64,000 nt of DNA, taken from assembly GCF_020857975.1 (NCBI RefSeq), contig NZ_JACWUO010000001.1, positions 372,001-436,000 on the forward strand. The letters are read 5' to 3'. The position numbers and the translations under genes were made by a program. The notes below the pieces were generated by a model. That model had not been told where the DNA came from. It did not search any database and saw nothing but the letters and a program-made list of their open reading frames with translations. This document shows positions 57,601 through 64,000 of the stretch, in pieces (the stretch's first letter is position 1; the number at the start of each line of letters is the position of its first letter). Source of the DNA: Stenotrophomonas rhizophila. Its GTDB lineage: Bacteria > Pseudomonadota > Gammaproteobacteria > Xanthomonadales > Xanthomonadaceae.

Positions 57601-58253
57601 GCGCCTCGCTGGCTGCCGAAGGCTATGCCGATGAAGACCTCGACGACGGCGTGGCGGTGCTGACCACGCTGGTTGGCCAGACCCTGACCGTGGCGCTGCC
57701 CGAAGGCGGCGCGCTGCACGACCTGCCGGCCAACACGCGCCGCGCCGAAATCGAGTTCCACTTCGCCATGCAGCCCACCGCGGTACCGGCGCTGCTGCAG
57801 CTGCTGCACGCGCATGGGCTGGTGCGCGAACGCCACAGCTTCGGTGCCCGGCGCACGCTGGAGGGCCTGATGACCGGCAAGATCGATCTCACCTACGAAC
57901 GCGGCCAACGCTGGTACGTGCTCGACTACAAATCCAATCGCCTGCCCGGCTATGACCGGGCGCAGCTGGAAAGCGCCATGCAGCACAGCGAATACGACCT
58001 GCAGGCACTGATCTACACGGTGGCATTGCACCGCTGGCTGCGCTTCCGGCTGGGCGCGCAGTACGACCAGGCGCGCGACATGGGCGGCATCCGCTACCTG
58101 TTCTGCCGTGGCCTGGATGCCACGCGCGCCGACAGCCCGGGCGTGTACGCGCACCGCTTCGATCCGGCGCTGGTGGATGCCGTGGATGCATTGTTCGCCG
58201 GTGGCCCGCAGGCCCAGGCGCGCATGGCCGCGCGCGCGCGGGGCGAGGCATGA
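54606..58253 (+). CDS. recB: Exodeoxyribonuclease V subunit beta (RecB)
   Basis: About 1,215 residues. UvrD-type helicase: motif I ASAGTGKTFTLA, TFTDAATQELRKRIRE, Walker B-type VDEFQDTDDRQWGIFQ, IGDPKQAIYGFRGGD, TLHKSKGLEYPLVYLP and VGLTRAEHALWIA. The C-terminal nuclease has GRRTLEGLMTGKIDLTYE-like and LDYKSNRLPGY (catalytic Asp and Lys). The ATG overlaps the recC stop by 4 bases. The long frame upstream of 54606 belongs to another phase of recC. Confidence 0.96.
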   Translation: MIDHDLPDDPYLSLPLDGVRLIEASAGTGKTFTLATLFTRLVVENGWRIGQILAVTFTDAATQELRKRIRERLALAAQLVQRPAADEDSPEVVLTRAILQRQLALGRETPAALARRLQTAADEIDLASIFTIHGFCARVLREHALESGHTFDPPTLLPSERALHDELAADLWRVHANDPATVDALTRLWSGPEALAAGLATLIKPLPLLPAPPAALADDPRPAHVLAARQFAAAYRTHGEAFLGEVCAAVENKVLNGSSYKLAWLEPLAVQLHRWAGADDPDAPLDLERLRRLGADELAARTNKAHAGKAPCSPLQHELAVYLASADALEQWQRGQAIAFLHALRDQARTRLAELKRIGRVQSYDDLIHGVADALEGPHRAALVRQLRAQYAIALVDEFQDTDDRQWGIFQQVFGDTAQTAEAGLAPALFLIGDPKQAIYGFRGGDIHTYLKAKQQAQAAPPLDRNFRSRPAVLRAIAALYAQAGEHAFLEQGIAFEPVHPGGTRLDADFLRDGIPAPGLTVRMLHNPDGGALKADPSRQQAGDACVAAIHQVLSEARQGRALLRGQPVQPGDIAVLVRSHREAVRIQQALGAVGIPAVAAGKQSLYATAEAHELRLLLLALLQPADEGRLRAALSSVLLGEDAQAIAALEGDGHSQRGFQVRLLLWRERWQRGGPFAVIADLCAEHAERLLGLLDGERRLTNYLQLGELLQQAAAQTLGMHGLLDWLQVQMAHADQDDEQQLLRLESDARRVQIITLHKSKGLEYPLVYLPFVGIGRDARNSAAHCTVYANERRELHWKLDKDEAWAAASARSAQEQEAEDARLLYVGLTRAEHALWIAAGDLAGLAKTRLAPMLSDLDALRAHPDIAVLDGALEPRPAQLAFQREGDLPPVRALTRRVPHDWWVYSFTQLAHADASHDTDAAATEVPAPAADEPAGISLDADAEAAAPASEAAVDPRFMGSRFGNVLHEALENTEFAQWAGWQAGQPAPADQAQVLRASLAAEGYADEDLDDGVAVLTTLVGQTLTVALPEGGALHDLPANTRRAEIEFHFAMQPTAVPALLQLLHAHGLVRERHSFGARRTLEGLMTGKIDLTYERGQRWYVLDYKSNRLPGYDRAQLESAMQHSEYDLQALIYTVALHRWLRFRLGAQYDQARDMGGIRYLFCRGLDATRADSPGVYAHRFDPALVDAVDALFAGGPQAQARMAARARGEA

Positions 58254-60172
58254 GCCTGCTCGCCGCACTGCAGCGCAGCAACGCCCTGCGCAGCCTGGAC
58301 CAGGCGCTGGCGCGCAGCCTGCAGCGGTTGCGCCCGGACACGCCCGATGCGGTGCTGGCCGGCGCCGCGCTGGCCTCGCTGGCGGTGGCCCAGGGCCATG
58401 CCGGGTTGGACCCGCGGCAGCCGCAGCGGCTGCTCGAGGCCGGCGTGGACTGGCCGCCCGGCGCGGACTGGCTGGCTCAGCTGGGCGCCTCGGCGTGGGT
58501 GGACATGCCCGCTTCGCAGACCGACGCGGCCGCCACCGATGCGCCGCTGGTACTGGAAAACGGCCTGCTCTACCTGCGCCGCTACCGCGAATACGAACGC
58601 CGCCTGGCCGAAGGCCTGCAACGCATCGCCAGCCATCGGCTGGATGCGGCCGACCCGGCGACGCTGGCGGCGCTGTTCGGCCAGCTGTTCCCGCAGGCCC
58701 GCGACAGCATCGACCACCAGGCGCGCGCGGCCGCCGTCGCGCTGCGCCATCCGCTGGTGCTGGTCACCGGCGGGCCCGGCACCGGCAAGACCACCACCAT
58801 CGCGCGCCTGCTGGTGCTGCTGGCCGCGCAGGCGGTGCAGGTCGACCAGCCGTTGCCGCGGGTCGCGCTGGCCGCGCCCACCGGCCGCGCCGCCGAGCGC
58901 ATGGCCGAAAGCCTGCGCCTGGCGGTGCAGCGGCTGCGCCTGCTCGGCATCGCCCCGGCGCTGTGCGACGCCATGCCCGGCACCGGCACCACCCTGCATC
59001 GCCTGCTCGGGGTGATTCCCGATTCCCCGCGCTTCCGCCACCACGGCGACAACCCGTTGCCGTTCGAGGTGGTGGTGGTGGACGAAGCGTCGATGATCGA
59101 CCTGCCGTTGATGGCCAAGCTGGTCGAGGCGATCGCCTCGGGTACCCGGCTGGTGCTGCTGGGCGATCCGGACCAGCTGCCCTCGGTGGAAGCCGGCGAT
59201 GTGCTCAGCGCGATCCTGCACGCCAGTGGCGATGGCCTGGGCACCCAGGCCGACGATGCCCAGGCCCTGCGCCCGCTGCTGGCGCCGGCGGCATTGCAGC
59301 CGCTGGCCGCGCCAATCCGGTTCGCCGGCCGGCGCGTGCAGCTGCAGCGCGGCTACCGGCAGACCGATGCGCTCGACCTGGCCGCGCTGGCCCAGGCCGT
59401 CCGCCAGGGCGACAGTGCCACCACGCTGGCCCTGCTGCGCGGCGGCACGCTGGCCGGCGTGCATTTCCATGAAGATCACCGCGACCCGTTGCAGCACCAC
59501 CAGCAGCACCTGCTGGCGCATTGGCGAGCGCTGGGCGCGGCGGCCGACCCGGGCCAGGCGCTGGCCGATGCCGGCCGGATCCGCCTGCTCACCGCGTTGC
59601 GCGAAGGGCCGCAGGGCGCCCGCGGGCTCAACGCCCGCATCGAAGCCCTGTTGGCCGGGGTGCCGCGGCCGGGCCTGGCGCCGGGCTATTTCCACGGCCG
59701 CTTGCTGCTGATCACCGAGAACAGCTACCGCCACCGTCTGTTCAACGGCGATATCGGCATCTGCCTGGCCGATCGCAACGGCGCGGTGACGGCCTGGTTC
59801 CCCGGCGAAACCCCGGACCAGCCGCGCGGCTTCCATCCCGGCGCATTGCCCGCGCACGAAAGCGCGTTCGCGATGACCGTGCACAAGGCGCAGGGCTCGG
59901 AATTCGATGAGGTCTGGTTGCAGTTGCCGCGCCAGGACAACGGCGTGCTGTCGCGCGAGCTGGTCTATACCGGCATCACCCGGGCGCGGCAGTCGCTGCA
60001 TGTACTGGGCGGCGAGGAGGTGATCATCGCCGCGCTCAAGCGCCATGCCAGCCGTGTGTCCGGGTTGGCCATGCGGTTGCAGGGTCACAAAGATCCGGCC
60101 GTGCAGGACAGTGCGGCAGCGCCGATCGACAGCGCCGCCGTGCCGCCGCCGGCGCAGGGCCGGCTGTTCTGA
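58250..60172 (+). CDS. recD: Exodeoxyribonuclease V subunit alpha (RecD)
   Basis: 640 residues, the 5'-3' SF1 helicase of RecBCD. Walker A LVTGGPGTGKTTTIARLL, LAAPTGRAAERMAESL, VVVVDEASMIDLPLMAKLVEAI, LLGDPDQLPSVEAGDVL, and the end motifs FAMTVHKAQGSEFDEVWLQLP and YTGITRARQSLHVLG. The start overlaps the recB stop by 4 bases, so recC, recB and recD are translationally coupled. The subunit is the standard RecD of RecBCD, not the standalone RecD2. Confidence 0.95.
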   Translation: MSLLAALQRSNALRSLDQALARSLQRLRPDTPDAVLAGAALASLAVAQGHAGLDPRQPQRLLEAGVDWPPGADWLAQLGASAWVDMPASQTDAAATDAPLVLENGLLYLRRYREYERRLAEGLQRIASHRLDAADPATLAALFGQLFPQARDSIDHQARAAAVALRHPLVLVTGGPGTGKTTTIARLLVLLAAQAVQVDQPLPRVALAAPTGRAAERMAESLRLAVQRLRLLGIAPALCDAMPGTGTTLHRLLGVIPDSPRFRHHGDNPLPFEVVVVDEASMIDLPLMAKLVEAIASGTRLVLLGDPDQLPSVEAGDVLSAILHASGDGLGTQADDAQALRPLLAPAALQPLAAPIRFAGRRVQLQRGYRQTDALDLAALAQAVRQGDSATTLALLRGGTLAGVHFHEDHRDPLQHHQQHLLAHWRALGAAADPGQALADAGRIRLLTALREGPQGARGLNARIEALLAGVPRPGLAPGYFHGRLLLITENSYRHRLFNGDIGICLADRNGAVTAWFPGETPDQPRGFHPGALPAHESAFAMTVHKAQGSEFDEVWLQLPRQDNGVLSRELVYTGITRARQSLHVLGGEEVIIAALKRHASRVSGLAMRLQGHKDPAVQDSAAAPIDSAAVPPPAQGRLF

Positions 60173-60175
60173 AGC

Positions 60176-60571
60176 TTACTCGGGAATCAGCACGGTGCCG
60201 TCGGGGAAGACGATGGCGCCGTCGCCGCTGACATCGAAGAAGCCCACCTGGTGGGTATTGGCCAGCACCTGCACCAGGCCATGCGCGTTCTCGGCCACTT
60301 CGTCGTCGAACGAGGCGTAGATCACGTGCTGGCCGATGCTGTAGTCGGTCACTTCGGGGCGCTCGTCTTCGTCGTCGGCCAGCGGGCCGTCCATCGGCGG
60401 GAAATGCTCGACGATCGCGCCGAACCATGCCTGCAGCGCCGGTACCGACACCGCTGCATCGTCGTAGTCGTGCTTTTCGTTCCACTCGGTCTGCGCGTCG
60501 TACCACTGCAGGAAGGCTTCCGCTTCACGCGGGGCCACGGCGGGGTCGAACACCATCAGGTCGTAACTCAT
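60176..60571 (-). CDS. Hypothetical protein, 131 residues
   Basis: The ATG at 60571 (MSYDLMVFDP) is preceded by GGTGATC. Acidic and soluble, with aromatic residues through its length (FLQWYDAQTEWNEKHDYDDA, IVEHFPPMDGP, DDEDERPEVTDYSIGQHVIYASFDDEVAENAHGLVQ, VGFFDVSGDGAIVFPDG). The shape suggests a small alpha/beta domain of the kind seen with polymorphic-toxin immunity proteins, but I cannot name a family. It converges with recD, with 3 bases between stops. Confidence 0.6.
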   Translation of the reverse strand: MSYDLMVFDPAVAPREAEAFLQWYDAQTEWNEKHDYDDAAVSVPALQAWFGAIVEHFPPMDGPLADDEDERPEVTDYSIGQHVIYASFDDEVAENAHGLVQVLANTHQVGFFDVSGDGAIVFPDGTVLIPE

Positions 60572-60654
60572 CGGGATCACCTTGTTCCATGCGCAAATGC
60601 ATGCGGCAGGATAGCCTTGATCGGCATGGGCCGGCCGGCCCGCCCCGGCGCGGT

Positions 60655-62703
60655 TCAGCGCGGTGACGGCAGCGCAGCGGCGGTAGCGGCGTGCGGTTGC
60701 GCCACCGGCGCCTCCGGGAACAACGCAAAGCGTAGCCCCAGCACCCCCATCAGCGCGTCATCGCGCGCCTTGCCCGGGGCCACCGTCTGCACCCGCCGCA
60801 GCGACGCCTCCAGCCTGGCCTGCAGACCGGCCGGTGCGGGCAGCGGGCCGCGCCGTGCCACCTGCGCGCGGTAGTGCGTGGCCACATCGTCCAGGATCGC
60901 CTCGATCGCCTCCACGCTGGCCGGCGGCAGGCCGTGGCGGGCGCGCCGCAGCTGCAGGATGTTCAGGCCGATACGGGCTTCGGTGAGCATGTCCACCGAG
61001 GCGATGTCGCTGCCTTCCGGGGTGGCCGCCAGGCGTGGGGCGAGCAGGCCCAGCAGGTCCAGCATGCGCGCGGCGAACTGCTGGCGGTCCTGCTGGCCGC
61101 GGCCTTCGGCGGCCTCGGCCAGCGTGGTCCAGCCCTGGCGCACCAGCCGGCGCGCGGTCCACTCGGCGCCGACCGAGCGGAACAGGCGGGTCATCATCAC
61201 CGCAAAGCCAATACCGATGAACATGGCCACCGAGGAATTGATGAAGCTCTGGATATTGGCGTTGTAGGTGTTCTGCACGTTCAGCAGCGCCACCAGGTTG
61301 ACCATCAGCGGCAGCCCGATCAACGCGGTCTGCGGCTTGTGCAGCAGCAGCCCGGCCGGCAGGAACACCACCGCCAATACCAGCGCCAGGCTGCCGAAGT
61401 CGTGTACCGCCGGGAACACGCCGAACAGGTACACCCCGGCCACCAGGCTGGCCACGATCGCCCACAGCAGGAAGGACAGCATGCTCGGCGCCGGGTCGTC
61501 CTGGGCGGCGAAGAACGCGGCGGCCACGGCGGCCATCATCGCGCCATTGCCGCCGCCTTCCCAGCCGAGCGTGATCCACAGCGCGCAGTAGGTCATCAGC
61601 GCCATGCCGGCGCTGGCGGCGGAGAACAGCGCCATGCCGTAGTCGACGTGGCGGGCATCGCCCACGCGCCTGGCGCCGATGCGGTAGTGCGCGGTGTCGC
61701 GCGGGGCATCGCCGCGTTCGATCGCCTCCTGCAGGGTGGCGCAGTCCTGCCACAGGTCCACCAGCTCCTCCAGGCGCAGCAGCAGGGTGACCAGCAGCAG
61801 GTGGTCCAGCTCGCCATCCACGGCCGGCTTCAAGGCCAGGATGCGCTCGCGCAGCGCCGCGTACCCGCTGGCGCCGGCGCGGCCCGGCGTCTCCAGCCAC
61901 TGCGCGATGTCGGCCACCAACGGCTCCAGCCCTGGCGGCAGCGCGCGGCCACCGGCGCGCAACGCACTCAACCGGTCGGCGATGGACGACAGCACCGGCA
62001 GCATCAGCAGCATCCGGTCGCGCAGCTGCTGCATCGACACCGCTGCACCGGCGTGGCGCGGGTCGTCGCGGCGCAGGAATTCGATCAGCGCGTCGAACTG
62101 CACCAGGTCGGCGGCCAGCCGGTTGCGCGGTGCGTGCGCCTGGCCGCGCAGCAGGATCTGCCGGCACCACTGCGCCGCATCGCCCATCCAGTTGCCTATC
62201 CGCGCGCGCAGCATCGGCCGCACCGAGGTAGGGAACAACAGCGAGGCGAACAGCACCGCCACCACCGTGCCCAGGATGATCTCCTCGCTGCGCGCCACCA
62301 CCGTGTCGAAGATGGTGTCCGGCGAGGTCACCGCGGGAAAACCGATGAAGGCGGTGGTGTAGCCGGCCAGCAGGAACGCATAGCCGCGCGGGCCACGGTT
62401 GAGCAGGGCCACGAACAGGCAGACCGACAACCACAGCGACATCGCCGCGCTGAGGAGGAACGGGGTTTCCACCAGGTGCGGCAGCATCCACAGCGTGGCC
62501 GCCCCGGCGATCAGCGTGCCGAGGACGCGGTACACGCCCTTGGCGCGGGTCGGGCCGAGCATTGGCTGGGTGACGATGTAGACGGTGGCCATCGCCCAGT
62601 ACGGGCGCGAGAGGTTGCCGGCCAGGCCGATGTACAGCGCAGCCAGTGCGGCCAGGAAGGTCTTGACCGAAAACAGCCATGCCTGGCGGTCCAGCAGCAA
62701 CAT
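60655..62703 (-). CDS. FUSC family inner-membrane transporter (YccS/AaeB-like)
   Basis: 682 residues. Two membrane halves of about six helices each (about residues 10-165 and 365-515) are joined by cytoplasmic domains, as in the FUSC/YccS family. It starts MLLLDRQAWLFSVKTFLAALAALYIGLAGNLSRPYWAMATVYIVTQP, the DUF2955-like block, and ends in a long cytoplasmic domain. Relatives export aromatic acids or fusaric acid. The start lies 4 bases after the stop of the outer-membrane factor gene, so the two form an operon. The periplasmic adaptor gene is not seen and may lie to the right of the window. Confidence 0.88.
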   Translation of the reverse strand: MLLLDRQAWLFSVKTFLAALAALYIGLAGNLSRPYWAMATVYIVTQPMLGPTRAKGVYRVLGTLIAGAATLWMLPHLVETPFLLSAAMSLWLSVCLFVALLNRGPRGYAFLLAGYTTAFIGFPAVTSPDTIFDTVVARSEEIILGTVVAVLFASLLFPTSVRPMLRARIGNWMGDAAQWCRQILLRGQAHAPRNRLAADLVQFDALIEFLRRDDPRHAGAAVSMQQLRDRMLLMLPVLSSIADRLSALRAGGRALPPGLEPLVADIAQWLETPGRAGASGYAALRERILALKPAVDGELDHLLLVTLLLRLEELVDLWQDCATLQEAIERGDAPRDTAHYRIGARRVGDARHVDYGMALFSAASAGMALMTYCALWITLGWEGGGNGAMMAAVAAAFFAAQDDPAPSMLSFLLWAIVASLVAGVYLFGVFPAVHDFGSLALVLAVVFLPAGLLLHKPQTALIGLPLMVNLVALLNVQNTYNANIQSFINSSVAMFIGIGFAVMMTRLFRSVGAEWTARRLVRQGWTTLAEAAEGRGQQDRQQFAARMLDLLGLLAPRLAATPEGSDIASVDMLTEARIGLNILQLRRARHGLPPASVEAIEAILDDVATHYRAQVARRGPLPAPAGLQARLEASLRRVQTVAPGKARDDALMGVLGLRFALFPEAPVAQPHAATAAALPSPR

Positions 62704-62707
62704 GGGG

Positions 62708-64000
62708 TTACCTCGTGGCCGAGCGCGGGGCCACGGCGTCGGCATTCCAGCCCCCGCCCAGCGCCAGGAACAGCTGGATCTGGTCGCGCGAGACCTGCGC
62801 CTGGGCCTGGGCCAGGGTGGCATCGGCCGACACCAGCGTGCGGTCCGCATCCAGGCTGGCCAGATACGAGGTGCGCCCGCCCTGGTACAGGCGGCGGTTC
62901 TGGCTGGCGGCCAGCGCGGCCTGCTGCTGGGCCAGCTGCAGCGACTGCAACCGCTGCAGGTCCTGCGCATAGCGGCTGAGCGCGGTCTGGGTTTCGCGCA
63001 GCGCCTGCAGCACGCTGTGGTCGAACTCGGCCAGGGCCGCATCGGCACCGGCCTCGGTGGCATGGATGCGCGCATGGGTGCCCGAGGACGGCAGCGTCCA
63101 GGAGATCAGCGGGCCGATCGACCACTGTCGGGTCAGCGGCTGGCCGACATCCTCGAGCAGGCCGGCCACGCCCAGCGAGGCGCCCAGGCGGATGTCCGGG
63201 TACAGCTCGGCGGTGGCCACGCCGATGCGGGCGGTGGCGGCGGCCAACCGGCGCTCGGCCTGGCGCACGTCGGGGCGGCGCGCCAGCAGCGCACGGCCAT
63301 CGCCCACTGGCAGCGGCTGGGCCAGGGTAGGCGCCTGGCTGCAGTCGGCCACGCCAGCGGGCAGTTGCCCCGGGGTGCGGCCGAGCAGGGCGGCCAGCTG
63401 GTATTCGGCGGCCTGGCGGTGGGCGTGCAGCGGCGGCAACGCGGCCTGCAGCATCGCCACCTGGGCATTGGCGCGGGCCAGCTCCGGCGGGGTGCCACGG
63501 CCGGCGTCGATCAGCCGCTGGGTGACCTCGCGGCTGCGCTGCTGCAGTTGCAGCGAGTGCTCGGCCACGTGCAGCTCATGGTTGGCGTGGCAGATCTCCA
63601 CGTAGCTGCCGGCTACCTGCGCCACCAGCGAGACGCGAGCCAGGTCGAGCGCGGCGGCCACGCTCTGCTCATCGGCGTGCGCGGCTTCGGCGGCGCGCTT
63701 GAGCTTGCCGAACAGGTCGAACTGGTAGGACACGGCGAACTTGCCGTCGGCCAGGCTGATCGGCGGCAGCTCGTGCTCCAGCAGGAACGACTCGGCCGAC
63801 AGCTGCGCGCGGCTCACCCCGGCCTCGGCCTCGTAGTCGACACCACCGGCATCCAGCGCCTGCTCGTAGACGGCGGCGGCGCGGCGCAGGTTGGCGTCGG
63901 CTACCTTAAGTTCCACGTTGTCGCGCAGTGCCTGCTGCACCAGCGCATTGAGGCGGTCGTCCTGGTACAGCTCCCACCAGCGCGCCGGCAGTTCGGCGCC
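62708..64000 (-). CDS. Efflux outer-membrane factor, NodT family, 5' end missing
   Basis: The frame is open from the right edge to its stop at 62708 (431 residues visible). It reads LPARWWELYQDDRLNALVQQAL at the visible start, the usual position just after the lipoprotein signal of NodT-type factors. Two repeats of the TolC-like helix-strand pattern follow (FAVSYQFDLFGKLKRAAEAAHAD, YVEICHANHELHVAEHSLQLQQR; IGPLISWTLPSSGTHARIHATEAGADAALAEFDHSVLQALRETQTALSRY). It forms the outer channel of a tripartite pump with the FUSC protein downstream. Confidence 0.9.
   Translation of the reverse strand, partial: GAELPARWWELYQDDRLNALVQQALRDNVELKVADANLRRAAAVYEQALDAGGVDYEAEAGVSRAQLSAESFLLEHELPPISLADGKFAVSYQFDLFGKLKRAAEAAHADEQSVAAALDLARVSLVAQVAGSYVEICHANHELHVAEHSLQLQQRSREVTQRLIDAGRGTPPELARANAQVAMLQAALPPLHAHRQAAEYQLAALLGRTPGQLPAGVADCSQAPTLAQPLPVGDGRALLARRPDVRQAERRLAAATARIGVATAELYPDIRLGASLGVAGLLEDVGQPLTRQWSIGPLISWTLPSSGTHARIHATEAGADAALAEFDHSVLQALRETQTALSRYAQDLQRLQSLQLAQQQAALAASQNRRLYQGGRTSYLASLDADRTLVSADATLAQAQAQVSRDQIQLFLALGGGWNADAVAPRSATR

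Noticed and set aside
54513-58268. Minus-strand open frame of 1,251 codons opposite recB
   Set aside because: Antisense artefact. recB has helicase and nuclease motifs across the same stretch.

Overview
The window is a high-GC gammaproteobacterial chromosome segment that spans the replication origin region. I place it in Stenotrophomonas or a close relative in the Xanthomonas family. The reasons are the order gyrB-recF-dnaN-dnaA / rpmH-rnpA-yidC-mnmE, a tonB-exbB-exbD-exbD-pdxJ block typical of xanthomonads, and scattered GTAG-headed short palindromes of the Stenotrophomonas SMAG type. Genes left of dnaA mostly lie on the minus strand, while the rpmH-to-mnmE side lies on the plus strand. That fits two replication forks leaving an origin near positions 19,500-23,100.

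Layout. 1-5,441: an RHS/YD-repeat locus on the minus strand, lower in GC than its surroundings. It consists of a secreted RHS protein broken by a one-base frameshift and, coupled to it by a TGATG overlap, a second RHS open reading frame whose variable C-terminal tip runs off the left edge. 5,759-8,267: a PA0069-type radical SAM protein, pdxJ and a small membrane protein. 8,336-13,669: cardiolipin synthase, then the TonB energy-transduction operon (tonB, exbB, two exbD) and a periplasmic TPR protein. 13,802-15,585: an M48 lipoprotein protease and a CPBP intramembrane protease. 15,659-23,839: gyrB, recF, a 0.9-kb non-coding gap, dnaN, dnaA, rpmH and rnpA. This stretch carries three clusters of DnaA boxes, four parS-like sites and a set of short repeated motifs.

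23,836-36,963 (mostly plus strand): yidC, a multidomain lipoprotein joining a NodB deacetylase, a caspase-like domain and TPRs, mnmE, a glycerophosphodiester phosphodiesterase, a membrane protein, a rhomboid protease, a TerC-family transporter behind a yybP-ykoY-type manganese riboswitch, an RlmI-type rRNA methyltransferase and an M19 dipeptidase. 37,088-46,842: an amino-acid permease, two enzyme/LysR pairs (aldo-keto reductase and a medium-chain dehydrogenase), a LysE-type exporter, rmuC, a small lipoprotein and glutathione peroxidase. 46,973-51,048: a complete Mla lipid-transport operon, mlaFEDCB-mlaA. 51,262-60,172: recC-recB-recD, overlapping by 4 bases at each junction. 60,176-64,000: a small hypothetical protein and an efflux pair (FUSC inner-membrane protein and a NodT-type outer-membrane factor cut by the right edge).

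Most of the window is core genome. The least ordinary parts are the split RHS locus, the NodB-caspase-TPR lipoprotein, and the recF-dnaN gap with its DnaA boxes, repeats and parS sites. No rRNA, tRNA, CRISPR array or complete insertion sequence was seen.
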